A stretch of 33,578 nucleotides of DNA from the NCBI GenBank assembly GCA_002306815.1, contig DBTA01000050.1, positions 1 to 33,578 of the forward strand, given 5' to 3'. Numbering within the stretch: position 1 is the stretch's first letter; each line of letters opens with the position of its first letter. This document shows, one piece after another, positions 1 to 8,500 of this stretch. This DNA is from Dehalococcoidia bacterium UBA1328 (lineage in GTDB: Bacteria > Chloroflexota > Dehalococcoidia > Lucifugimonadales > Lucifugimonadaceae). The notes below the pieces were generated by a model, which saw nothing but the letters and a program-made list of their open reading frames with translations, was not told the origin of the DNA and did not search any database. The position numbers and the translations under genes were made by a program.

Positions 1-50
1 AGTTAGTTTGTGTCGATGCGCCGGAAGCCAGGAGACCTGCCGAGGAAACT
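1..50 (+). promoter_or_regulatory. Cobalamin (B12) riboswitch, 3' end only
   Basis: Positions 26-41 read AGCCAGGAGACCTGCC, the conserved 3' B12-box core of cobalamin riboswitches, preceded by GATGCGCCGGA as is usual. The 5' part lies before the window, so the aptamer is incomplete here. It sits directly upstream of btuC, a btuF-like gene and btuD, so it most likely controls the three as one transcript, lowering expression when adenosylcobalamin is plentiful. Whether control acts on transcription or translation is not clear; see the structured element at 55-179. Confidence 0.88.
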
Positions 51-54
51 TGAG

Positions 55-179
55 CGACTGCTCCCCGCCTAGGGTGTGGCCTCAGGGTTTAACTCTCCTC
101 GGCGGACATGGTCCGAAAGTAAGCAAAGAGGTAGAGCGCCCGGTGGACCCTTGACTAAGCAGTCGAGGGTTTTTTATTT
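55..179 (+). other. Structured leader element ending in a T-run, between riboswitch and btuC
   Basis: CGACTGCT at 55-62 is perfectly complementary to AGCAGTCG at 158-165, and AGGGTTTTTTATTT follows at once. Inside the enclosed segment CTC/CCTC (93-95, 97-100) can pair with GAGG/GAG (128-131, 134-136), CAGGGT (83-88) with ACCCTTG (147-153), and CGGAC (103-107) with GTCCG (111-115), some of these as alternatives. It may be the riboswitch expression platform with a terminator, or a separate small RNA. The stretch GGTCCGAAAGTAAGCA (110-125) resembles the tetraloop and AGCA side of SRP RNA helix 8, but the fold is more asymmetric than known SRP RNAs. Function unresolved. Confidence 0.4.
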
Positions 180-231
180 GGACGCCAATTCTGGAAAGAG
201 TGCGATAACGAGATCGACTGGCTCAACTTTG

Positions 232-1251
232 ATGAGGCGGTTAGGTGTTGGCGCGCTGGTGCTCAGCATTGCCTCAGTGCTGGTTGCAATTGTTTCTGCT
301 GCAGTTGGTCCGCTAAGTATTTCCTTTGGGAACACTGCCTCGACTTTGCTCAGTCTTGCTGGCATTGGCGAATCTGTGGCCGAACCGACCGAGCAGGCGA
401 TTATCAAGAGCATTCGGTTGCCACGCATTTTTCTCGCATTTATTGCCGGAGCCGCGCTAGGGATTTCAGGCGGCATCATGCAAGGGTTGTTCCGTAACTC
501 GATGGCTGATCCGGGGATTATCGGCGTTTCGAGTGGGGGAGCTGTTGGCGCTGTTGCCGCGATTGCTTCGGGGCTTATCGCCATATCAACATTGTTCTTG
601 CCGTTATTTGCTTTTCTTGGTTCAGCGATCACGATGGCGGTCGTGTTTTTGATCGCTTCAGTGGGTGGTAGATTCTCTATGGCCACGTTGCTGCTTGGCG
701 GTATCGCGGTGAGTTCGTTCCTAGGTGCCGTAACGACAGCGATCATCATTTTGACCGACGACCTTATGTTGCAGCGTCAGATCATTTTTTGGATCGCAGG
801 CGGGTTCGATACTGCGCGCTGGGAATCGGTGCAAATTGCAGGTCCGATTGTGTTGTTTGGCGCATTGGTGGCAGTGTTCGTTTCGCGAGATCTGAACTTG
901 TTGCTCGTTGGTGAGGACGAAGCGAGAGCGCTAGGTGTTCGAGTCTATTTCGTACGCAATGTTTTGCTGGTTTCGGCTTCGCTGGTTACCGGGGCGGCAG
1001 TGGCTTTTTCGGGAATTATCGCGTTCGTGGGACTGGTTGTTCCGCATGTGATGAGACTGATCGTTGGTGCTGATCACCGGGTGTTGCTTCCGTTGAGCGC
1101 ACTGGGTGGCGGGTTGTTTTTGCTTGTTGCTGATACCGCCGCGAGGATCGTTCTTTCTCCGGCCGAAATGCGTGTCGGTGTCCTGACGGCAATGATTGGC
1201 GCGCCGTTTTTCATTTACTTGTTGTTGAAGTCGAAGGCGAGGCTTGCGTAG
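232..1251 (+). CDS. btuC: Vitamin B12 ABC transporter permease (BtuC/FecCD family)
   Basis: Inner-membrane permease, 339 residues from the chosen ATG, a normal length for FecCD permeases, with about ten hydrophobic segments. Family landmarks are visible: RLPRIFLAFIAGAALGISGG, then QGLFRNSMADPGIIGVSSGG, and near the C-terminus GLVVPHVMRLIVGADHR and GAPFFIYLLL. An in-frame GTG at 76 would add 52 polar residues encoded by the structured leader, which look non-protein, so the ATG at 232 is preferred although no clear Shine-Dalgarno precedes it. FecCD permeases import either siderophores or corrinoids. The upstream cobalamin riboswitch points to corrinoid. Partners are the binding lipoprotein and ATPase that follow on the same strand. 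Confidence 0.9.
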   Translation: MRRLGVGALVLSIASVLVAIVSAAVGPLSISFGNTASTLLSLAGIGESVAEPTEQAIIKSIRLPRIFLAFIAGAALGISGGIMQGLFRNSMADPGIIGVSSGGAVGAVAAIASGLIAISTLFLPLFAFLGSAITMAVVFLIASVGGRFSMATLLLGGIAVSSFLGAVTTAIIILTDDLMLQRQIIFWIAGGFDTARWESVQIAGPIVLFGALVAVFVSRDLNLLLVGEDEARALGVRVYFVRNVLLVSASLVTGAAVAFSGIIAFVGLVVPHVMRLIVGADHRVLLPLSALGGGLFLLVADTAARIVLSPAEMRVGVLTAMIGAPFFIYLLLKSKARLA

Positions 1252-1315
1252 CTGTTTATTGGTATTGGTTAGAGGGCCGTATTAAGTGGCATTTAGTTGG
1301 AATGAAAGGTTTGAA

Positions 1316-2530
1316 ATGAAGTATAGTTTTTTCGGTGTGAGATTCAGGTTCGTATTGGTCGTTGCCTCGGTAGCAGTGATGTTGGTGGCTTGCAGTGATG
1401 GCGAAGGAGGCGAGGCGGGCTCGGATTTGGCTGTGGTGGAACCGACTGCCACTCTCACCCCTAAGGTGAATGAGCCAACTGCGACGAATGTACCTCCGAC
1501 GACTGTCCCAGATCCCACAGTTACGATAGTTGTGACTCCGACTGCAAAGCCGGATCCAACAGCGACTCCTGTCCCAACCGCTACGCCAGAAGAGATTGAG
1601 ACCTTCGATCACTCACGGTTCACAGACGTTGAAGGGATTGTCGATCCGACGAACTTTGGATGGCCTCGAAGTGTGGAAACTTCGGAAGGGGTAATAACGG
1701 TCGATGAGGCACCAACGAAGATTCATTCGCTTTCACTGGGTCATTCCGAAATTCTGGCAGGACTGGTCGATTTTGATCGGATAACCGCCGTATATAGCTT
1801 CTTCGCTGACCCAGAACAGTCGAACATATCTGACCTCTCTACGGACGCGTTGATGATCGGGTTTGATCCTGAAGAGGTCGTTGCGCTTGAACCTGATGTG
1901 ATCGTGGCGTCCCGTTTCACCAATGCCGATACGGTCGCACTGATGAAGGACGCAGGAATTCCGGTTGTGCGGGCGAGTCTTGAGAATTCTGCGCTAGGGA
2001 ACGTGCCAAATATTTTGCTGATCGGTTATCTGGTAGGTGCGGAGAAGGAGGCAATTGCTCTCGCTGACGAAATCGAGGCGAGGATGAACTTTATTACGGA
2101 TGTTCTAGGATCCACTGAAGGACCGAGGGTCCTATCGGTTTCTAAGTGGACTTCGGCATTTGCAGCCGGCTCGGGTTCTACTGAAGGTGGGATTATCGAA
2201 CAGGCTGGTGGAGTTAACGCTGCGGCTGACTCAGGGATTGAGGGGCACCAGCAAGTGAGCATTGAGTCGATAGCAGCGATGAATCCGGATGTGATTATTG
2301 TTCCGCAACCGCTTGATGGCGCGACAGCGTTTATTGAGGAACTGCAGTCGAGTCCCGCTCTGGTAGAGGTTCCGGCGGTAAAGAACGGCGAGATTCACTA
2401 CGTTTCACCTCGACTGCACACGACGCTTTCACACTGGAATGTGCGGGGTGTTGAGGAACTTGCGGAGTTGCTATTTCCGTCAGCGTTTGAGGGTGTGGAG
2501 TTTGAAGAGTTTGCGCATTGGAGTGAGTGA
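1316..2530 (+). CDS. btuF: Corrinoid-binding lipoprotein of the B12 ABC transporter (BtuF-like)
   Basis: Substrate-binding component, 404 residues. The signal peptide ends in the lipobox LVAC with the lipidated Cys at about 26. Residues of roughly 35-90 form a Thr/Pro-rich linker with PTAT and TPTA-like units, a common tether in Chloroflexota lipoproteins. From about residue 120 the protein resembles the TroA/BtuF periplasmic-binding fold (PF01497): HSEILAGLVDFDRITAVYSF, then EEVVALEPDVIVASRF and MNPDVIIVPQP. The ATG at 1316 is preferred over 1286 because AAAGG lies just upstream and the signal peptide then begins properly. The gene lies between the permease and ATPase. Corrinoid specificity is inferred from the riboswitch; a siderophore cannot be excluded from this protein alone. 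Confidence 0.85.
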   Translation: MKYSFFGVRFRFVLVVASVAVMLVACSDGEGGEAGSDLAVVEPTATLTPKVNEPTATNVPPTTVPDPTVTIVVTPTAKPDPTATPVPTATPEEIETFDHSRFTDVEGIVDPTNFGWPRSVETSEGVITVDEAPTKIHSLSLGHSEILAGLVDFDRITAVYSFFADPEQSNISDLSTDALMIGFDPEEVVALEPDVIVASRFTNADTVALMKDAGIPVVRASLENSALGNVPNILLIGYLVGAEKEAIALADEIEARMNFITDVLGSTEGPRVLSVSKWTSAFAAGSGSTEGGIIEQAGGVNAAADSGIEGHQQVSIESIAAMNPDVIIVPQPLDGATAFIEELQSSPALVEVPAVKNGEIHYVSPRLHTTLSHWNVRGVEELAELLFPSAFEGVEFEEFAHWSE

Positions 2531-2559
2531 GGATCGGTTGAGTTGCAGAGGTAAATTGT

Positions 2560-3897
2560 TTGACTGATAAGACTCACCTTTTGACACCCTCATTTCAAGG
2601 GAGGAGGGAATCTGCTAAGCGACGCGTTCTCGAGGTTGACGGTCTTTCGACGCGGTTGGATGGGAAGCTGATTATTGAGTCGGTTTCGATTTCGGTCGAT
2701 CGCGGTGAGCTTGTGGGTGTTGTTGGTGCGAATGGTAGCGGTAAGACGACTCTCGTTCGCACGCTCGCCGGGTTACTGGAAGGCGATTCCGGAGATGTGG
2801 CGATTGATGGGGTTGTGTTCCGGAGCGGTGTTGCTAATGAGGGTGCTTCGCGTCAGGATATGGCGCGTTTGGTTGCTTATATGCCGCAAATGGCAGAAAG
2901 TCATCCGTTCACAGCCTTCGAGTCGGTTTTGATGGGTCGCTACCCGCATTTGGGTCGATTCGAGCTGGAAGGATCGGTTGACAGGCAATTGGCGTGGGAG
3001 GCGATGAAGCGTACTGCGACGACAGAATTTGTGGATCGCAAGTTGGACACTCTGTCAGGTGGGGAGCGACAACGAGTGATGTTGGCTCGTGTGCTGGTGC
3101 AACAGGCTGACTTGTTGCTAATTGACGAACCGACTGCGTCTCTAGATTTGCGTCACCAGATATTGATGATGGACCTGGTACGCGAGGAAGTTTCACACAA
3201 AGATGCCGGAGCGATCGTGATTCTTCACGATCTTTCGCTGGCGGCTCGGTATTGCCATCGTTTGGTGGTGTTGCACGAAGGTCGAGTGCTGGCAGATGGA
3301 ACTCCCTGGGAGGTTTTGACATCAGCCAATCTTCGAAAGGCGTTTGGAGTGGAAGGTCTGGTGGGGCCCGATCCGGTTACGGGCAAGCCGCATGTGTTGC
3401 TGATAGGCAAAGAGAACTCGACTGGATCTGAGGAGCTGATTGGATCTGGCCGAAAAGTTCACCTGGTTTGTGGTGCTGGGAGTGGGCGAGAGCTGATGCA
3501 TCAGTTGTTAGTTGCCGGGTACGAAGTGACTGCGGGCGTACTTGGGGTTGGCGATTCTGATCGTGAGGCGGCGGAACGGCTCGATGTTGAGTATATCGAT
3601 GCACCTCCGTTTTCGAGAATTACTGATGAGCAGCACGAGGCGCATTTGCGGCTGATCGATGCTGCTGATCACGTTGTGGTTTGTGCGATGGCGGTGGGTG
3701 TGAACAACTTGCGGAATTTGGAGGCTGCGGGAAAGGCGAAGAGCGTTTGCTTGATCGCCGCGCCTCTGGTTGATGGGGTTGTTCACCCGATCGGTGATTA
3801 CACAGATGGAGTGTCGACCGAGATCCGTCGTGATTTGGTCGAGCGATTCGGTGAGGTTGCTGAGTCGGAGTTATTATTCGAGTTGGCGACAGTTTAG
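2560..3897 (+). CDS. btuD: B12 ABC transporter ATPase with extra C-terminal domain (BtuD fusion)
   Basis: 445 residues, against about 250-260 for a plain BtuD. The N-terminal 260 or so form an ABC ATPase: Walker A GANGSGKTT, signature LSGGERQR, Walker B LLLIDEPTASLD and the switch His in ILHDLSL. Residues of about 285-445 form a second domain with VHLVCGAGSGRELMHQL, GVLGVGDSDREAA and pairs of hydrophobic strands, a layout known from fused BtuD-like ATPases of archaea and some Chloroflexota; its role is unknown to me. The TTG start at 2560 follows AGAGGT (2547-2552) at a good distance. It energises the BtuC permease. The gene is 29 bases after btuF, as expected for one operon. Confidence 0.88.
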   Translation: MTDKTHLLTPSFQGRRESAKRRVLEVDGLSTRLDGKLIIESVSISVDRGELVGVVGANGSGKTTLVRTLAGLLEGDSGDVAIDGVVFRSGVANEGASRQDMARLVAYMPQMAESHPFTAFESVLMGRYPHLGRFELEGSVDRQLAWEAMKRTATTEFVDRKLDTLSGGERQRVMLARVLVQQADLLLIDEPTASLDLRHQILMMDLVREEVSHKDAGAIVILHDLSLAARYCHRLVVLHEGRVLADGTPWEVLTSANLRKAFGVEGLVGPDPVTGKPHVLLIGKENSTGSEELIGSGRKVHLVCGAGSGRELMHQLLVAGYEVTAGVLGVGDSDREAAERLDVEYIDAPPFSRITDEQHEAHLRLIDAADHVVVCAMAVGVNNLRNLEAAGKAKSVCLIAAPLVDGVVHPIGDYTDGVSTEIRRDLVERFGEVAESELLFELATV

Positions 3898-3930
3898 GGG
3901 CGGGCTTTGTGTTTGTTATTGTTATTTCCA

Positions 3931-4572
3931 TCAGTAAGATCTGCCTGAGGATGGGAATTTTTCGACTGAATTCGTCTTTGATAGATGACTCGTGATATTG
4001 AGCACAGCGAGTCGGTTCGGGATTGCAGGGTCGGACGATATTTCCACAACTGTTAATGAACAGTTGTCGATGAGGAATTTGTCCATTGCCTGATAGGGGA
4101 GTTCAAGAAGAGCCACCAGAAGACCTTTCATCGATCCGCCGTGACCAACCAAAACGACGTCGCCAATTTCTGACGTGAGTTTCGCTTCATTCAACCATTT
4201 ATTGCCGCGCACTGGCAAATTGGCGCGGGTTTCGCCGCCCGGGGGATCCATCGTGTCGACGCTGCCGTTAACCGAGTTGGGATGCATGGCTTCGATTTCT
4301 TCGGTAAGTTTGCCTTCCCAATCTCCGTAGTCGATTTCGAGAAGATGATCGGAGGTTGCGACCGGCATATCGAATAGTGCGGCGGTGTTTGAACAACGTT
4401 TTAGTGGCGAAGACCATACCTTCGTCACGTTGAAGTTGTTTTTGACATAGGCAGCGGCTAGAGCAGCCTGTGTTGCACCTTTTGTGTTCAGCGGCTGATC
4501 GTTTCGTCCCTGTTTACGGTGTTCGACATTCCAGTTTGTTTCGCCATGTCGAATCAGGATCAGCCTTGTCAT
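3931..4572 (-). CDS. Histidine phosphatase, possibly alpha-ribazole phosphatase (CobC-like)
   Basis: 213-residue phosphoglycerate-mutase-like phosphatase. The phospho-accepting histidine is in LIRHGETNWN (residues 5-14). Further family landmarks are SSPLKRC (substrate Arg), LEIDYGDWEG (catalytic Glu) and LVGHGG (second His). This family includes CobC, which removes the 5'-phosphate of alpha-ribazole in the lower-loop pathway of B12 synthesis or salvage, and also broad sugar phosphatases. The convergent B12 transporter next door makes CobC attractive but does not prove it. The ATG at 4572 is used because the RHG motif then starts at residue 8, as in the family; 24 further upstream residues look non-homologous. 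No terminator is evident in the 33 bases to btuD. Confidence 0.75.
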   Translation of the reverse strand: MTRLILIRHGETNWNVEHRKQGRNDQPLNTKGATQAALAAAYVKNNFNVTKVWSSPLKRCSNTAALFDMPVATSDHLLEIDYGDWEGKLTEEIEAMHPNSVNGSVDTMDPPGGETRANLPVRGNKWLNEAKLTSEIGDVVLVGHGGSMKGLLVALLELPYQAMDKFLIDNCSLTVVEISSDPAIPNRLAVLNITSHLSKTNSVEKFPSSGRSY

Positions 4573-4823
4573 GTTGGTTCCGTGGAAAGTAGGGTTTTTG
4601 CTAGTCAGTTGCCAGAGGCATACCAAGCCTAACTCGAAAATCACCCTTTCGAAGTATGGTTTTGCGGGCCACTTGCGCTAATTCCAAGCTAGCCCAACAT
4701 TCCATATAAACCATGTAATGTCTTGACATTAGAGGATTAAAATAAATTGGGAGTTAATTCATAGTCAGGTTGGACTGACAGCATAACCAGCATAGTTGCT
4801 CCTATTAAGTCAAATTTAGTTAT

Positions 4824-4828
4824 GGAGG
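4824..4828 (+). promoter_or_regulatory. Shine-Dalgarno site that selects a TTG start
   Basis: GGAGG with five bases to TTG 4834. It overlaps the alternative ATG at 4822-4824, so it argues for the downstream TTG as the start of the LolD/MacB-type ATPase. Confidence 0.65.
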
Positions 4829-4833
4829 AATCA

Positions 4834-5565
4834 TTGAGGAGCGTTGAACCGATTATTTCAGCCATAGGTGTTTCCAAAACCTACCGATCTCGCGATGTGA
4901 TTGTGAACGCCCTGAATGACGTTTCGTTCGAGGTTATGCGGGGCGAAATGGTGGCCGTGATGGGACCGAGCGGTTCGGGCAAGACGACGCTGCTCAACTG
5001 TATGTCGGGTCTTGATTCGATCGATGCGGGTGACGTGAGTATTGCGGGTCAATTGTTGCGGACGATGTCGGACGACAAGTTGAGTGACTACCGCGCCAGT
5101 GCAATGGGGTTCGTGTTTCAGGCTTACAACCTTTTGCCGGTTCTTACCGCCCAGGAAAACGTGGAATTGCCGCTGATCCTTGCAGGTAACGCCCAGAAAA
5201 TAGCTCGAGAAAAAGCGGTGGAGAAGCTCGAACTTGTCGGTCTGGGTGATCGGGTTGATCACTTGCCGGCGGAGCTTTCAGGTGGTCAGCAGCAGCGAGT
5301 AGCGATTGCCCGTGCGCTGGCGAACGACCCAGCAATAGTTTGGGGTGATGAACCTACCGGAAACCTGGATTCGACAAACGCAGGAGAGATTATGGACCTG
5401 CTTACTCGACTCAACAAAGAGAACGGTCAGACATTCGTGTTGGTGACCCACTCAGAGGAAGTTGGGAGTATGGCCGATCGAGTCGTTCGCATGACGGACG
5501 GAGTTGTCGTGTCGAACGGCAACGCGGCGGCAACGACCAGTACTTCTATTTCTAGTGAGTCCTAG
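4834..5565 (+). CDS. ABC transporter ATPase, LolD/MacB type
   Basis: ATPase of about 243 residues partnering the FtsX-type permease that follows 12 bases later. Walker A is GPSGSGKTT, the Q-loop region is FVFQAYNLLPVLTAQENVELP (typical of LolD/MacB), the signature LSGGQQQR, Walker B WGDEPTGNLD and the switch His is in LVTHSEE. An ATG at 4822 is in frame, but GGAGG at 4824-4828 lies within that reading and is placed five bases before TTG 4834, so the TTG is the likely start. Such pairs work as mechanotransmission machines on lipoproteins or envelope complexes, or as exporters of peptides and drugs. No accessory MacA-like gene is present, so the client is unknown. Confidence 0.88.
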   Translation: MRSVEPIISAIGVSKTYRSRDVIVNALNDVSFEVMRGEMVAVMGPSGSGKTTLLNCMSGLDSIDAGDVSIAGQLLRTMSDDKLSDYRASAMGFVFQAYNLLPVLTAQENVELPLILAGNAQKIAREKAVEKLELVGLGDRVDHLPAELSGGQQQRVAIARALANDPAIVWGDEPTGNLDSTNAGEIMDLLTRLNKENGQTFVLVTHSEEVGSMADRVVRMTDGVVVSNGNAAATTSTSISSES

Positions 5566-5577
5566 GGAGCGGTAGCT

Positions 5578-8500
5578 GTGGAAAAGCTCTTCGGGATTGA
5601 AATGGATGTGCTGGCAGGAATTCTCGCTGCCGGAACGGTGTCGGTGATCGGCGTGATTCTTTTGTTGGCGCTGCGGAATCGAGTGCTACTGAAGCTAGCT
5701 GTCAGGAACATCCCGCGCCGCAAAGCGCAGTCGGTTTTGATCGTTGTCGGATTGATGTTGAGTACTACGATCATTATGTCGGCGCTTGCGATAGGTGATT
5801 CGGTATCGAGTTCGATTAGAACCACGGTTCTGGATGCCGTGGGAGAGACTGACGTTCAGCTTGAGTCGCCAATAGAAGCTCGATTTGGCGACAACTATTT
5901 TGATGCGTCCATGGTGGATCGCGTTCGAGACGAAACGGCTGGAGATTCTCGGGTAGACGGGGTTACACCGCTGATTCGCGAAACATTACCTGTTTTGAAC
6001 GAAGCGACGGACAAGACCAATGCTGGCACGTTCGTGGTGGGTATTGATACCGGATCGCTAGATGGGTTCCGCGAGATTCGTGATCTGGACGGGAACCTTG
6101 CTGATTTGAATGCGGTTGATCCCGATGAAGCCATCATCAACAAGGCGCTAGCGGAGGATCTCGAAGCCGAGGCTGGCGATACGGTCACGTTGGTCGCACC
6201 TTCGGGGCGAACAGAGTATACGGTTATCGAGATCGTTGAGAACAAAGGGCTTGCCGGAGGTGATGGCGAGACGCGGTCGTCAATGTTGTTGGACATCGGC
6301 ACAATCCAAGAGGTTCTCCACCGAGCAGGTCAGTACAACTCGATCGAGGTTTCGGTAACCGGTGGTCGACGCGTAGATGAACAAGATTCAGACGATCTTG
6401 CTGAAGACTTGCAGCTTGCGTTTATCAACCGTGAAGCCGCACAAACATTGTTCGACGCTCTGAAAACTCCTGTTGTTATGGAAGGCTTGCAAGCCGAGCT
6501 CGACGAAAGCGGAGGAGCTGCTGCGGGTCCATTCGCCAGTGACACGCTTGAAGAGTTGGTAACCGAGCTCGAGAACGACGAAGTAACCGATGAGTTTTTG
6601 ATCGCTTCGACCAACACACTTACCCTTGCGATAGTCAGTGGTGTGATTGACGAGATTGGTGATCCCCGACTTGCGCAGTCGTTGTTGCTGCCGATGTCTC
6701 AGCTCGTGGAGTTGCAGTCGACGGCAATCAAGAATTTTGGGCTGGATATTGCGGAGATTGTGGGTTCGCAGATTACGTTGATTTTCAGCATCTTCGGGTC
6801 GTTCTCGATCATTGTTGGACTTCTGCTGATTTTCCTTGTTTTCGTCATGCTTGCAGCGGCTCGCACGACCGAGATGGGAATCATTCGAGCCGTTGGAACG
6901 AAGCGTCGAATGCTGGTTCAAATGTTCACCTACGAGGGGATTGTGTACTCGATAGGTGCGGCAGCTTTGGGAACGGTTTTGGGGCTTATTGCATCAGTGG
7001 CACTGGTGCAAATTATGATCGGCGCGCTGGGGTCTGAAGACGACTTTACGTTTACTTACAACGTGACCTTGCAGTCGATAGTGATTGCTTTCTGTGCGGG
7101 GTTGTTCCTCACTGCGATTACCGTGGCTTTTTCGGCTTACCGGGTCAGCAAGCTGAATATCGTTGTGGCTATTCGTGGACTGGGTCAGGAATTTGTGAAG
7201 GACGAGACTCCGGTCGCTGGAAAGCGATTGCGCACTGCGCTTCGATGGCTGGGTGGTCCGATTACGCAAATCATTGATTCTTGGCGGAAGCGTCGGGCTA
7301 GGTTTGGATGGAAGCTGCCGCTGGCAATAGGAATTGGTTGGTTGCTGATGGTTGTGCAAAACGTCGCGGCTATTGCAGCACCGGATGTTGAGGATTCAGT
7401 CGTCGCTCAGGCAATCACTGCCGCGATTGTTTACTGGCTCGCCGTATTCGTGTGGAAGGTCTACAAGTTGGTTCAGCCTTGGCTCGCTTCAGGATGGCCG
7501 CTATTGCCGATCGGTCTATTGATGGCGCTCAGTGGATTCCATCCTGACAAGGGCATTGAAGGACTTGCAAGCGACAATGCTGCGTTGTTCACCGGCGGTA
7601 CCACGATGCTGATCATTGCGGTGGGCTTGCTTGTCAGACGCTTGATGGATCGCCGTGGATACCGCGAGGAGCCGCAAAAGCGGGTATCCATGACGTTCAT
7701 TGGACTAGGAATGTTGATCTTCTGGGCGTTGCCGTTTGACGCCCTCGATTGGTTGACCGGCGAACTTTCTAGTGGCGTTGAAATGTTTCTGCTTTCCGGG
7801 GTGTCGCTTGTCGCCGCTGCGGTCTGGGTAGTGATGCACAACGCCGATGTAATCGTGTGGGTAGTCTCGAAGTTGATTGGTGGATTCGGCAGTTTGCGAC
7901 CCGTTGTGAAAATGGCGATTGCTTACCCAATGGCCGCACGGTTCCGAACGGGACTTACTCTGGCAATGTTCTCGCTAGTTATTTTCACCCTGATGATTTT
8001 TGCGATTCTGAGCAACCTCGGTAACGCAATCGAAGATGAGCCGGATCTGGTTTCAGGCGGGTTTAATATTCGTGCGGAGATCGATCCTGAGTTGCCGATT
8101 GGCGATATTGACGGAGTGCTTGCAGCTAGTGGCGGTCGGCTGTCAGCATCAGATTTTTCGGCGATTTCATCACAAGCTTTGGTGCAGGTCGAAGCTCGTG
8201 AGAGCGATTCCGATGAACTTGTGTTCAAAGGTGCCCGCATTATTGCTTCAGATGACGTTTGGCTCAATACGAATAACTTCAAGCTGACCCACTGGGATCC
8301 TGCTTACGGGGATGCTCCTGCGGAAATATGGGCGGCGGTCGCGGCTGATCCGGGCCTCGCAGTAGTTGCTGGAAATATTGTTTCCAGTGACGATTTTGGC
8401 GGTGGGGAGCCAGGTTTTGGAACTACGTTCCGTATGAGCGGAATCGACTCAGATCTGAAGGGCGAATTCGAGGGGGTTGGGATTACGATTCGACCGCCGA

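Noticed and set aside
76..231. GTG 76 as the start of btuC, adding 52 residues
   Set aside because: The added residues are polar, lie inside the structured leader with a T-run, and make BtuC longer than its family. ATG 232 fits the usual N-terminus.
4723..4748. TTGACA-based promoter before the LolD-type ATPase
   Set aside because: A good -35 box is present, but no -10 box lies at a suitable spacing in the AT-rich sequence after it.
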